A stretch of DNA of 64,000 nucleotides from Hyphomicrobiales bacterium (GTDB lineage Bacteria > Pseudomonadota > Alphaproteobacteria > Rhizobiales > Rhizobiaceae). The position numbers and the translations under genes were made by a program. The DNA lies in the NCBI GenBank assembly GCA_900473185.1, contig UCKU01000012.1, positions 37,459 to 101,458 on the forward strand. The letters are read 5' to 3'. Of this stretch, positions 27,770-36,638 are shown in pieces. The notes under the pieces were generated by a model that ran no database searches, was not told the origin of the DNA, and was given only the letters and a program-made list of their open reading frames with translations. The stretch's first letter is position 1. Each line of letters opens with the position of its first letter.

Positions 27770-28506
27770 GACCTTGCCTCTTCAATCTCCACCGGAACGG
27801 AAAAGACGTAACCTTCGCTGCGCACCGTCTTGATATAGGTCGGCTCGCGGGCATCATCCCCCAGTCGCTGGCGAACGCGGCTGACGAGCAGGTCAATGGA
27901 GCGGTCGAAGAGTTCGGCATCACGGCCCTGCGTGAGGTTCAGCAGTTGGTCGCGGTTGAGCACCCGCTGCGGATGGTCGATGAAGACCCGCAGCAGCCGA
28001 TATTCGGCGCCGCTCAACGCAATCTCGGTTCCCTGCCTGTCGAGAAGATGCCGACCGACCGTATCCAGGCGCCAGTCGCCGAAGCGAAGCCACTGTCCCG
28101 CCTCCGAAATCTGCAGGTTTGGCGGCAGGGCGCGGGTGCGGCGCAAGACAGCCTTGATGCGTGCAAGCAGTTCGCGCGCGGCAAAGGGTTTCGGCAGATA
28201 GTCGTCGGCGCCCATCTCCAACCCGATGATGCGATCCATCTCATCGCTGCGGGCTGTCAGCATCAGGATAGGCGTTGCCTTGTGCTTACCCGCACGCAGC
28301 TCACGGCAGAGCACGAGCCCGTCATCGCCCGGCATCATGACATCGAGCACGATGAGATCGACCGTATTGCCTTCGAGAAAGCTGCGCATCTGGCGGCCAT
28401 CGGCGGCGACTGACGTCCGAAGCCCGTTCTTCTTCAGATAGCTCGAAACCAGTTCGCGGATTTCACGATCGTCATCGACGATCAGGATATGGTCGACGTG
28501 CTCCAT
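27766..28506 (-). CDS. OmpR/PhoB-family response regulator
   Basis: Two-domain regulator of 246 residues: receiver with acidic pocket DDD (11-13), phosphorylation site Asp55 in LIVLDVMMPG and the switch Lys in DDYLPKPF; winged-helix output domain at about 140-235 (LSGAEYRLLRVFIDHPQRVLNRDQL). It is the first gene of the RR-HK operon. It lies 133 bp downstream of the epoxide-hydrolase-like gene in the same direction. The 16-bp element shared by ohr, that hydrolase and dipZ is a candidate target, on context alone. Confidence 0.92.
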   Translation of the reverse strand: MEHVDHILIVDDDREIRELVSSYLKKNGLRTSVAADGRQMRSFLEGNTVDLIVLDVMMPGDDGLVLCRELRAGKHKATPILMLTARSDEMDRIIGLEMGADDYLPKPFAARELLARIKAVLRRTRALPPNLQISEAGQWLRFGDWRLDTVGRHLLDRQGTEIALSGAEYRLLRVFIDHPQRVLNRDQLLNLTQGRDAELFDRSIDLLVSRVRQRLGDDAREPTYIKTVRSEGYVFSVPVEIEEARS

Positions 28507-28638
28507 GTCGGGACTTTCGGATCCTCTATCTATTGGCGCGCAACAGAACTGCTATCTGCAGACTCGCTGCTTACTGTTTTGACTCTGAATTGGCTGCCGC
28601 GAAACAGGGAATTCCGTTCGCGGCAGCCGAAGCAGGCT

Positions 28639-29679
28639 TTAGAAGTGATCGACATCCAGAATGGCCTGAGCAAAGGCCTGCGGTGCTTCTTGCGGCAGGT
28701 TATGGCCGATGCCGCCAGTGATGTTGCGATGCTCATACCTGCCGGTGAACTTCTTGGCATAGGCCGAAGGCTCCGGATGCGGTGCGCCATTGGCGTCGCC
28801 TTCCATGGTGATGGTCGGTACAGTGATAACAGGAAAGGCAGCGAGCTTCTTTTCCAACGCGTCATATTTCTTTTCGCCATTGGCAAGTCCAAGCCGCCAG
28901 CGGTAGTTGTGGATGGTGATTGCGACATGGTCGGGGTTTTCGAAGGCTTTGGCGGTGCGGTCGAAAGTTGCGTCATCAAATTTCCACTGCGGCGAAGCAA
29001 GCTTCCAAATCAGCTTTGCGAAATCATGCCGGTTGGCCTCATACCCCTCGCGGCCGCGTTCAGTGGCGAAGTAGAACTGATACCACCAGGACAGCTCGGC
29101 CTGCGGCGGAAGCGGCTTCTTGTTCGCCTCCTGACTGCCGATCAGATAGCCGCTGACGGAGACCAAGCCCTTGCAGCGTTCCGGCCAGACAGCGGCCAGG
29201 ATGTCCGCGGTGCGACCGCCCCAATCATAACCGCCGATCACGGCACGCTCGATGTCAAGCGCATCCATGAAGGCGATGATATCAGTGGCGATGGCAGCCT
29301 GCTGACCGTTGCGTGGTGTCTTTGCGGAGAGGAATTCGGTTGAGCCATAGCCGCGCAGATAGGGGATCAGTACCCGGTAGCCGGCATCGGCGAGCGCAGG
29401 CGCTACATCGACGAAACTGTAGATGTCGTAGGGCCAGCCATGGAGAAGGAGCACAACCGGGCCATTTGCGGGACCGGCTTCAGCGTAGCCGACATTAAGT
29501 ACGCCAGCCTTGATCTGCTTTAGCGGTGCAAAGGACGTATGCGAGCCTGCCTTGACGGCGGGCGCGGTAACCTGTGACTGAGCACCAGCCGCGCTGGTCA
29601 GGCCGAATTCGACCGCCGCCATAGTCATGGCCGCAACACCAAAAAAACGACGACGCTGAAGATTGATTTCGCTGGACAT
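28639..29679 (-). CDS. exported epoxide-hydrolase-like alpha/beta hydrolase
   Basis: Alpha/beta hydrolase of 346 residues with a twin-arginine leader (NLQRRRFFGVAAMTMAAVEFG), so it is probably exported folded to the periplasm. The oxyanion motif is HGWPYD, the nucleophile elbow GGYDWGG carries an Asp as in epoxide hydrolases and dehalogenases, and the base is the His in GIGHNLPQEAP. The start at 29679 is chosen over an upstream ATG because the leader begins there. It has the 16-bp shared element 47 bp upstream and lies just before the two-component genes. The physiological substrate is unknown. Confidence 0.85.
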   Translation of the reverse strand: MSSEINLQRRRFFGVAAMTMAAVEFGLTSAAGAQSQVTAPAVKAGSHTSFAPLKQIKAGVLNVGYAEAGPANGPVVLLLHGWPYDIYSFVDVAPALADAGYRVLIPYLRGYGSTEFLSAKTPRNGQQAAIATDIIAFMDALDIERAVIGGYDWGGRTADILAAVWPERCKGLVSVSGYLIGSQEANKKPLPPQAELSWWYQFYFATERGREGYEANRHDFAKLIWKLASPQWKFDDATFDRTAKAFENPDHVAITIHNYRWRLGLANGEKKYDALEKKLAAFPVITVPTITMEGDANGAPHPEPSAYAKKFTGRYEHRNITGGIGHNLPQEAPQAFAQAILDVDHF

Positions 29680-29726
29680 TGTCTCTCTCCGTTTCAAGTT
29701 GATGGCAAGGAGAAAACAGCTCGCAT

Positions 29727-29742
29727 GTATCCCCGATGTTTC
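29727..29742 (-). promoter_or_regulatory. shared 16-bp element, copy 2 (upstream of exported hydrolase)
   Basis: In the gene direction it reads GAAACATCGGGGATAC, matching the ohr copy at 14 of 16 positions. Further GATAC-like half-motifs lie nearby (about 29745-29802). Confidence 0.55.
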
Positions 29743-29816
29743 GGGTATCCGCTTCAATTGCATGCGGATGTAGCATCCGGCCTTCCGGATACGTTCTGAT
29801 ACAATTGGCTGCCTTC

Positions 29817-30188
29817 TCAATCGAAAATCCGTTGGATGAGGAAATCACGAAGCACCGCGGCATTGTTGTGCTCGTCGTCGCTGGTGGCATAAAGCAGCGT
29901 GACCGTGCCCTTCCTTACGAAATCGGTCACGAACTCCAGCTCTTCCTCTTTGTGCTCAAGCTCTGCGGTGTAACGCCGGCGGAACTCCTCCCAGCGATCA
30001 GGCTCATGATTGAACCAATGGCGCAGCTCGGTGCTTGGCGCGACATCCTTTAGCCAGGCAGTAAGTGCAGCACGCTCCTTACTGAGACCGCGCGGCCAGA
30101 TGCGATCGACCAGCAGTCGAGCACCATCCGCATCCAACTTGGCCGCATAGACCCGCTTGAGCTTTATCGTCTCAGCTCTGGCTGTCAT
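29817..30188 (-). CDS. DUF488-family protein
   Basis: Small cytoplasmic protein of 123 residues of the YeaO/DUF488 group. Family marks are VYAAKLDADGARLLVDRIWPRGLSKE near the N-terminus and TLLYATSDDEHNNAAVL near the C-terminus. Function is unknown; members are often found beside stress or redox genes. The ATG at 30188 follows GAGGAGG. It is divergent from the dipZ-like gene. Confidence 0.85.
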   Translation of the reverse strand: MTARAETIKLKRVYAAKLDADGARLLVDRIWPRGLSKERAALTAWLKDVAPSTELRHWFNHEPDRWEEFRRRYTAELEHKEEELEFVTDFVRKGTVTLLYATSDDEHNNAAVLRDFLIQRIFD

Positions 30189-30319
30189 TTGATCCTCCTC
30201 ATTCACCGATCATCCCTCTTCTTGCGGGATCCCGGCCGGGCGAAGCGCTGATGCATGGAAGATAGAGCAGCCCTCATCGGAGCGCTTCCTACACTTCGGT
30301 ACATATTGCCGGGAAACCA

Positions 30320-30335
30320 GACACATCCGAGATAC
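30320..30335 (+). promoter_or_regulatory. shared 16-bp element, copy 3 (upstream of dipZ-like gene)
   Basis: GACACATCCGAGATAC, 83 bp before the dipZ-like start, same orientation relative to the gene as copies 1 and 2. Confidence 0.5.
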
Positions 30336-30418
30336 ATCGCCTCGACCAGATAGCCGCGTTGCTGGTCGGGCTGCATCGCCGTCCAGAGCCCGATCACCCG
30401 GTTTCAAAGGAAACGACG

Positions 30419-32194
30419 ATGACGCTTCTTATCATTGCCTATCTCGGAGGGGCGCTGACCATATTCAGCCCCTGCATCCTCCCCATCCTGCCCTTCGTCT
30501 TCGCCCGCGCCGGACAGCCATTCGTGCGCAGCACGCTGCCCATGCTGATCGGCATGGCCGCCACGTTCGCGTTTGTAGCCACACTTGCTGCCGTTGGCGG
30601 CAGCTGGGCGATCAACGCCAATGAATATGGCCGCCTTGCCGCGCTGACCTTGCTTGCCGTCTTCGGCGTCGGTCTTCTTTCGCCGCGTGTCGCAAGCTTC
30701 ATCACCCAGCCGATCGTCGATTTCGGCAACCGCCTGCTGAACGCTTCCGGCAAGACCGGTGCTGCGCCGACTGTGGCGAGCGCGCTCGTTCTCGGCGTTG
30801 CGACCGGTCTGCTCTGGGCGCCATGCGCCGGGCCGATCCTCGGTCTCGTGCTGACGGGTGCGGCACTTCAAGGCGCCAACCTGCAGACAACATTCCTGCT
30901 GCTCGCCTATGCCGCCGGTGCCGCCACTTCGCTGGCTATCGCACTCTCCGTCGGCGGAAAGATCTTTGCCGGCATGAAGAAGTCGCTCGGCGTCAGCGAG
31001 AGAATTCGTCAGGGCCTCGGCGCTGCCGTGCTTGCAGGTGTCGCTGTTATCGCACTCGGTCTCGACACTGGCCTGCTTTCGCGGCTTTCCTACGCCAGCA
31101 CCGCATCCTTCGAGCAGGCCGTTCTCGACAGGGTGAATGTGCAGCCAACCGATAGAGGATCGTCCGAAGTCGCGAGCAACGACAAGACGATCGGCCTTGC
31201 CGATGCGAAGAAACCTTTCCACAGCGATCTGCCGGTCGAAGGCCGTGTGCCATCGCTGGACGGCGCCGTCGAATGGCTGAACTCGCCGCCGCTGACGACT
31301 GAACAGCTTCGTGGCAAGGTCGTGCTCGTCGATTTCTGGACCTATTCCTGCATCAACTGCATCCGCACTATCCCCTATGTCCGCGCCTGGGCTGAAAAAT
31401 ACAAAGACCAGGGCTTGGTCGTGATCGGCGTGCATGCCCCGGAATTTGCCTTCGAAAAGAAGATCGACAATGTCAAAAAGGCCATTGGCGACTTCAACAT
31501 CGGCTATCCGGTCGCAATCGACAACGACTACAAGATCTGGCGCGCCTTCGATAACAGCTACTGGCCGGCTCATTATCTGATCGATGCCAAGGGCCAGATC
31601 CGCGAACATCACTTCGGCGAAGGCAACTATCGGCAGACTGAGCAGGCGATCCAGGACCTGTTGCGCGAAGCCGGCAGCGAGATGGCAACAAGCGCACCAG
31701 TCGTGCCGGATGCGAAAGGTGCCGAGATGAGCCCGGACCTGAAGGACATCGGCTCAGGCGAAACCTATATCGGCTATAAGCAGGCCACCAGCTTTGCCTC
31801 CAATGAGAGCATGCGCGCCGATGCCACCAGGGACTATTCGGTCGATCAGCCGGGTCTCAACCAGTGGGGTCTTTCGGGCAAATGGACTGTCGGCGCCGAA
31901 GAGGCGACCCTCGATCAGGCAGGCGGCGGCATCGCCTACCGCTTCAGCGCCCGCGACCTACATCTCGTTCTTGGCCCAAGTGCTGACGGCAAACCGATCC
32001 GCTTCCAGGTGACGGTCGACGGCAGAGCGCCGGGTGCTGACCATGGCAGCGATATCGATGCCGATGGAAATGGCACGGTGACCTCGACCAAACTCTACCA
32101 GCTCGTGCGCCAGGCCGGCGCGGTGGAAGCACGCAACTTCGAGATCCGTTTCCTCGATCCCGGCGTGCAGGCCTACGCCTTCACATTCGGCTGA
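30419..32194 (+). CDS. DipZ-like fusion of CcdA/DsbD membrane domain, TlpA-type thioredoxin and C-terminal beta domain
   Basis: Membrane thiol-disulfide protein of 591 residues. Residues 1-240 form a six-helix CcdA/DsbD-type electron conduit with Cys near FSPCILPILPF and WAPCAGPILG. Residues about 270-420 are a periplasmic thioredoxin-like domain with the redox pair CINC (Cys311, Cys314). Residues about 430-591 form a beta-rich C-terminal domain as in mycobacterial DipZ (YIGYKQATSFAS ... DLHLVLGPSADGKPIRF). It would carry reducing power from cytoplasmic thioredoxin to periplasmic targets. The ATG at 30419 follows AAAGGA. It shares a promoter element with ohr. Confidence 0.9.
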   Translation: MTLLIIAYLGGALTIFSPCILPILPFVFARAGQPFVRSTLPMLIGMAATFAFVATLAAVGGSWAINANEYGRLAALTLLAVFGVGLLSPRVASFITQPIVDFGNRLLNASGKTGAAPTVASALVLGVATGLLWAPCAGPILGLVLTGAALQGANLQTTFLLLAYAAGAATSLAIALSVGGKIFAGMKKSLGVSERIRQGLGAAVLAGVAVIALGLDTGLLSRLSYASTASFEQAVLDRVNVQPTDRGSSEVASNDKTIGLADAKKPFHSDLPVEGRVPSLDGAVEWLNSPPLTTEQLRGKVVLVDFWTYSCINCIRTIPYVRAWAEKYKDQGLVVIGVHAPEFAFEKKIDNVKKAIGDFNIGYPVAIDNDYKIWRAFDNSYWPAHYLIDAKGQIREHHFGEGNYRQTEQAIQDLLREAGSEMATSAPVVPDAKGAEMSPDLKDIGSGETYIGYKQATSFASNESMRADATRDYSVDQPGLNQWGLSGKWTVGAEEATLDQAGGGIAYRFSARDLHLVLGPSADGKPIRFQVTVDGRAPGADHGSDIDADGNGTVTSTKLYQLVRQAGAVEARNFEIRFLDPGVQAYAFTFG

Positions 32195-32237
32195 ACATTC
32201 TTTCTCTCGTTTAACTTGAACAACAGGAGCAATCACC

Positions 32238-32996
32238 ATGAAACACAAGTATTTTTCTACCCTCGCCCTTGCCTTCGCCACCAGCGTCATCGCTTTTGCT
32301 GCCCAGGCGGCCGAGGTGAAAAACATCGTCATCGTCCACGGCGCACTCGCCGATGGCTCCGGCTGGCGCCAGGCGACCGAAATCCTCGAACGCCGCGGCT
32401 TCAACGTCACCATCGTGCAGGAGCCGATCACCTCGCTTGCCGATGATGTCGCCGCAACCAACCGGGTGCTGGACCTGCAGGATGGCCCGACCCTGCTCGT
32501 CGGCCACAGCTATGGCGGCATGGTGGTCACCGAAGCCGGCAACAGCCCCAATGTCGCGGGCCTGGTCTATGTCGCGGCCTTCCAGCCGGACAAGGGTGAA
32601 AGCCTCATCAGCCTGGCGAGTTCCAAGCCGGCTGGCGGCATGAATATTCGTGAGACGAAGGACGGAAAATACCTCTATCTCGACCCGGCCGCCTTCGCGA
32701 ACGACTTCGCCGCCGACCTGCCGAAGGATGAGGCCGCGTTCCTCGCAAAGTCGCAAGTCTTCGCCTCCAAGGAGGCCTTCTCGGCCAAGGTCGGGGATCC
32801 CGCCTGGAAGGCTAAGAAGAGCTGGACGATCGTCGCCACCGAAGACCGTTCGATCAATCCCGACCTCGAACTCGATATGGCAAAGCGGGCCGGCAGCACG
32901 GTGACGGAGATCAAGGCAAGCCACGCCGTCTTCGCGTCTCAGCCGGAAAAGGTCGCCGATGTGATCGCGAAGGCTGCCGAGGCAGCCGGCAAGTAA
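32238..32996 (+). CDS. secreted alpha/beta hydrolase
   Basis: Exported alpha/beta hydrolase of 252 residues. Residues 1-24 are a Sec signal peptide ending AAQAA. The mature protein begins VKNIVIVHGALADGSGW, with nucleophile Ser in GHSYGGMV and base His in ASHAVFASQPEKV. This resembles the plant salicylic-acid-binding/hydroxynitrile-lyase-like esterases common in soil bacteria. It lies 43 bp after the dipZ-like gene and is probably cotranscribed. A strong hairpin after the stop ends the unit. Confidence 0.85.
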   Translation: MKHKYFSTLALAFATSVIAFAAQAAEVKNIVIVHGALADGSGWRQATEILERRGFNVTIVQEPITSLADDVAATNRVLDLQDGPTLLVGHSYGGMVVTEAGNSPNVAGLVYVAAFQPDKGESLISLASSKPAGGMNIRETKDGKYLYLDPAAFANDFAADLPKDEAAFLAKSQVFASKEAFSAKVGDPAWKAKKSWTIVATEDRSINPDLELDMAKRAGSTVTEIKASHAVFASQPEKVADVIAKAAEAAGK

Positions 32997-33017
32997 TCAG
33001 ATCAAAAGCGGTAACCG

Positions 33018-33043
33018 GAGCCGGCGGATCATTCCGCCGGCTC
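33018..33043. terminator. bidirectional terminator overlapping the dhaL stop
   Basis: GAGCCGGCGG (33018-33027) pairs with CCGCCGGCTC (33034-33043), loop ATCATT, followed by ATTTT on the plus strand. It ends the hydrolase transcript and spans the stop codon of the convergent dhaL gene. Confidence 0.75.
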
Positions 33044-33685
33044 ATTTTCCGTGAACGTTTCCTTCATCGCTTTGATGATGACGACGGCCGATGCCGCGCC
33101 CGGATCGATGTGACCAAGGGATCGTTCGCCGAGGCGGGCGGCACGACCGCGCGTGGCAACCATCGAACGGGTCGAGCGTGCGCCGGCGTCGGCGGCTTCA
33201 AGAATGCCATTCCACATGTCCGAGACGCTCGCCTGTCTGTCGCGGGCAGCAGCCGCCGCTTCTGTTGCCGGGATCCAGGCATCCAGCATCGTCTTGTCAC
33301 CGCGCTGCCCCTTGCCGCGGTCCCGGATACCTGATGTCATAGCCTCGACAATTGCGGCCTGAGCGGCGACCGAAAGGGTCTCGTCCCGCTTCAGAGCCTG
33401 CGCCGCCTTGCGGAAGGCCGTGGCATAGAGCGGGCCGGTCGATGCGCCAACGGCATCGAGAAAGGCGGATGCGGCAAGCGAAAAGACCTCTGATGGCAAT
33501 ATTTTATCGAGATCGTGTTTCGCCAGTTCGCCATTCACCGCCTGGAAGCCGAGCGACATGGTAATGCCGTGGTCGGCATCGCCGATCGCGCCATCCAGAT
33601 CGGAGAGATGATCCTTCTCAGCCGAAATCGCCACGGATATCCGGTGAAACATCCTGCTGAGGCGGCGGGCCGCGTTTGCCGACAT
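33029..33685 (-). CDS. dhaL: dihydroxyacetone kinase subunit DhaL (pair 1)
   Basis: ADP/ATP-binding subunit of a Dha-type kinase, 218 residues. The Mg-nucleotide site is LDGAIGDADHGITMSLGF with three spaced Asp; the partner-contact region is GASTGPLYATAFRKAA and the C-terminal GRAARLGERSLGHIDPGAASAVVII is family-typical. GGGAGGA precedes the ATG. It follows the SorC-DhaK fusion gene by 51 bp, so the two form one kinase. No DhaM phosphotransfer subunit is present, so ATP is the likely phosphate donor unless a PTS component lies elsewhere. It is the last gene of a long minus-strand series. Confidence 0.9.
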   Translation of the reverse strand: MSANAARRLSRMFHRISVAISAEKDHLSDLDGAIGDADHGITMSLGFQAVNGELAKHDLDKILPSEVFSLAASAFLDAVGASTGPLYATAFRKAAQALKRDETLSVAAQAAIVEAMTSGIRDRGKGQRGDKTMLDAWIPATEAAAAARDRQASVSDMWNGILEAADAGARSTRSMVATRGRAARLGERSLGHIDPGAASAVVIIKAMKETFTENEPAE

Positions 33686-33736
33686 GCGTATCCTCCCAAT
33701 TCATGCAGCCCAGCCCCCTGGGATGCTTTATGCTTT

Positions 33737-35824
33737 TCAGTTTACGACCCTCAGAAACGCCGTATCGCAGGGGTGATGCAGCAGATCCGTCAGTTCCTGG
33801 TCGAGATGCAGGATCGATATGGATGCGCCGACCATATCGAGCGATGTGCAATAATGCCCCACCCAGTTCGCTTCGATCTTGATCCCCTTCGCGCTCAGGC
33901 GCTGTTCCACCCGTCTGTAGAGAATATAGAGCTCCATCAGCGGCGTGCCGCCGAACGAGTTGACGAGAACGGCAACGCGGTCCCCCGCCACCGGTTTCAT
34001 CTCCGAGAATATGCGATCCATGACGACATCGACCACAGCATCGGCGCTCATCATCTTTTCGCGCATCACGCCCGGTTCGCCGTGGATGCCCATGCCGATT
34101 TCCATATCGTCGGGACCGATCTCGAAATTGTGGCGACGCGTCTGCGGCAGTGAACAGGGCTCCAGCGCAACACCCATCGTGAACGTACGGTCATTGGCTT
34201 TTCGCGTTGCTGCCTCGCAAGCATTTAGCGACAGGCCGCGATCGCAGGCCGCACCGGCAATCTTGAAGATGAAGAAATTGCCGGCAACACCGCGGCGTCC
34301 ATCTCGATCCTCCAAAGGCGATGAGGAGATATCGTCGGTCGTCACCACGGTGCGGACTTCGATATTGTCCTCTGCCGCCATTTCGGCAGCCATCTCGAAA
34401 TTCATGACGTCGCCGGCGTAATTGCCATAGACGAAGAGCACGCCCTCCCCTCCTGATGCCGCCTTGGCACATTGCAGGATCGGCCCCGGAGGCGGCGAGG
34501 AAAAGATATTCCCGACCGCGACAGCATCGGCGAGCCCTTTGCCCACATAACCGAGGAAAGCCGGCTCATGGCCGGTGCCGCCGCCGACGACCAGTCCGAC
34601 CTTGCCGGCCCGCGGGCCTGCGTGGGCAACGAGCGCGCGGTTGGAGCCGTCGACCGGGCGGAGGTAATTCGCATGCGCTTTGACGACACCCTCGAGCATT
34701 TCCTCGACGACATCATCTGGATTGTTCAGGAACTTCTTGATGTGGGTGCGGGCGCTCAGTGGCGCCGACATATCGCTTTCCACGCGCGGACGCTGGGAGA
34801 GCTTTTGAGTGATCTCGGTGACTCCATCGGCATTCAGGATGCCGCGGCCGGTGGCTGCATCGGTGATCAGGACATTGACATAGCCGCCGCGAAGCGCGGC
34901 GAGGATCGCCGGCACCTTGTCGAACCCACCGGCAACAGCGATTCGCATGTTGATCTTCTTCAGGAGGTCGAGCGAAATGCCGACGGTCCGGTCGTCCAGC
35001 GGACCGGCGACGGGCCGTCCGTGGCCGTCGATGAAGCGTCCGGCAACGACACCGGTCGTGTCCTTCGCCAGATAATCCTGCAGCGATACGGACTCGAAAA
35101 AGCCGCTGGTGTGGATGGTGGAATTCGGCCGCATGGAGGCGATGCCGAAAATCACCCTGTTTGCCCGCGAAAGCGCCTCAAACTGCTGATCGATCAAAGG
35201 TTCGCGCATCAGCATGTTACGCAATTCGGCGCTGGAAACGATGGCAGGCGCCGAAATGTTGATGAGCCGGCCATCGACCGCGTCGGCAAAGGCCGCAGCA
35301 CAAAGTTCCGGCGTGTAGGCGAAGGTTGCGCTCGTCCCACCTGTCGCCTGCACGATGGTCATATCCTGCAGTCCCGAAATGGCGGCCTGCTCGCCAACCG
35401 CCATGATGGTGCGGCCCCAGACGACCGCCATTGTATCCCCGGATTTCAACAGTTTCTGCAGTGCCTGCGCGCCGGCTGCGCCAAGCCGTTCGATCAGCGG
35501 CCGGGCATTGTCGTCGCTCGGCACGACAAGACAGTCATGCAGACCGAAATGCCGCTTCAGTTCCTGGGCGATGGTGAGAGAACTCAGGCGCGAGGGTTCG
35601 ATGGAAATATTGACGATGCCGCGGGCGCGCGCATCGGCGAGGTAACTGTTCACCGTGGCGCGTGAAATGCCCATGGTCTCGGCAATGTCGCCTTGTGTCA
35701 TGCCATCTTCGTAGTAGAGCCAGCATGCCCACACATAGGGATCGTCGCCGTAGCGCAGCGGGATTGGTTCAGCCGCGATATCAGCCGTAGTATTCTTTCG
35801 TGCCGATGATGTCTTAGCCGTCAT
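33737..35824 (-). CDS. SorC-type sugar-sensing regulator fused to DhaK kinase subunit
   Basis: Two-function protein of 695 residues. Residues about 25-75 are a SorC/DeoR helix-turn-helix (MTQGDIAETMGISRATVNSYL); about 80-335 are the SorC sugar-binding domain (VVWGRTIMAVGEQAA, VAGGFDKVPAILAAL); about 350-690 are a full DhaK domain with VGGGTGHEPAFLGYVGKG, GNYAGDVMNFEMA and the substrate-binding His in GMGIHGEPG. It could sense the same ketose it helps phosphorylate, or regulate according to kinase state. The start at 35824 is preferred over an ATG at 35872 because the extra 16 residues are not conserved-looking. It is paired with the DhaL downstream. Confidence 0.9.
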   Translation of the reverse strand: MTAKTSSARKNTTADIAAEPIPLRYGDDPYVWACWLYYEDGMTQGDIAETMGISRATVNSYLADARARGIVNISIEPSRLSSLTIAQELKRHFGLHDCLVVPSDDNARPLIERLGAAGAQALQKLLKSGDTMAVVWGRTIMAVGEQAAISGLQDMTIVQATGGTSATFAYTPELCAAAFADAVDGRLINISAPAIVSSAELRNMLMREPLIDQQFEALSRANRVIFGIASMRPNSTIHTSGFFESVSLQDYLAKDTTGVVAGRFIDGHGRPVAGPLDDRTVGISLDLLKKINMRIAVAGGFDKVPAILAALRGGYVNVLITDAATGRGILNADGVTEITQKLSQRPRVESDMSAPLSARTHIKKFLNNPDDVVEEMLEGVVKAHANYLRPVDGSNRALVAHAGPRAGKVGLVVGGGTGHEPAFLGYVGKGLADAVAVGNIFSSPPPGPILQCAKAASGGEGVLFVYGNYAGDVMNFEMAAEMAAEDNIEVRTVVTTDDISSSPLEDRDGRRGVAGNFFIFKIAGAACDRGLSLNACEAATRKANDRTFTMGVALEPCSLPQTRRHNFEIGPDDMEIGMGIHGEPGVMREKMMSADAVVDVVMDRIFSEMKPVAGDRVAVLVNSFGGTPLMELYILYRRVEQRLSAKGIKIEANWVGHYCTSLDMVGASISILHLDQELTDLLHHPCDTAFLRVVN

Positions 35825-35908
35825 CCTGCCTGGTTTCCCCTCGTCTGCAATCGACGGCGAAGATGAGCGCAAAAGCTGCAGTTTTCAACGTACCTCCGGC
35901 CGATTGTT

Positions 35909-35930
35909 CCCGGCCGCCGAAGCGGCCGGG
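35909..35930 (-). terminator. UUCG-tetraloop hairpin between dhaL and the sorC-dhaK gene
   Basis: On the minus strand CCCGGCCGC, TTCG, GCGGCCGGG: a perfect 9-bp stem with an extra-stable tetraloop. No T-run follows, so it is likely an RNA processing or stability barrier, or partial terminator, separating the two kinase pairs. Confidence 0.6.
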
Positions 35931-35976
35931 AGGTGATGCAAGGGAGGATCACGGGCTCTCACCAAAGCCCGATTTG

Positions 35977-36624
35977 TCAGGCGGGCTGGAGCCTCGTTTC
36001 CACGCCATCAGCCAGCGACTTCAGGATCAACGCACAGGATGTCGCGCCCGCGTCGAGCACGCCGAGCGAACGTTCGCCGAGGCGGCTAGCGCGACCGATC
36101 TTGGCGACGAGATCGCGTGTACTGTCCCGTCCGGCCTCCGCAGCTGCGACGAGAGCCTGAAGCGCCTCGCCAAAGGACTTTCCGCTGCCAACCGCCGTAT
36201 CGAACGCACTAATCGCCGGCACGAGTGTGTCGAGCAGCGTCTTGTCGCCGACCTTGGCCGAACCAATCGCCTGGATGCCATCGAGGCCATTGTGGAGCAT
36301 GGTGCTGAACGTCGCGGCGTCGATCGCATCAGACTTCTCGATCGTTTCGGCAAACTGCGTGAACATGACGCCATAGAGCGGTCCCATGGAGCCGCCGATC
36401 TCCGTCATCAGCACGGTGCCGAGCGTGTCGAGCGCTTCTGCCAAGGACATATCTGCCCCCTTGACGCGTTCGGCCGCCATGCCGAAACCCTTGGCCATGT
36501 TGACGCCATGGTCACCGTCGCCGATCTTGCCGTCAATTTCGCTCAGATAGGCGCGGTTTTCGATGATCCGATCGGCAAGCGAGAGAACGATATCGCCTGA
36601 TTTGGCATTCCGAAATTGCTGCAT
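35977..36624 (-). CDS. dhaL: dihydroxyacetone kinase subunit DhaL (pair 2)
   Basis: Nucleotide-binding kinase subunit, 215 residues, with the metal-nucleotide site IDGKIGDGDHGVNMAKGFG and the family C-terminus GRASRLGERSLGVLDAGATSCALIL. The ATG at 36624 follows GGGGAGGC. It starts 14 bp after the stop of a stand-alone DhaK, forming a complete second kinase in the same transcription unit. Sequence differs enough from pair 1 to suggest different ketose substrates instead of recent duplication. Confidence 0.9.
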   Translation of the reverse strand: MQQFRNAKSGDIVLSLADRIIENRAYLSEIDGKIGDGDHGVNMAKGFGMAAERVKGADMSLAEALDTLGTVLMTEIGGSMGPLYGVMFTQFAETIEKSDAIDAATFSTMLHNGLDGIQAIGSAKVGDKTLLDTLVPAISAFDTAVGSGKSFGEALQALVAAAEAGRDSTRDLVAKIGRASRLGERSLGVLDAGATSCALILKSLADGVETRLQPA

Positions 36625-36638
36625 TCGCCTGCCTCCCC

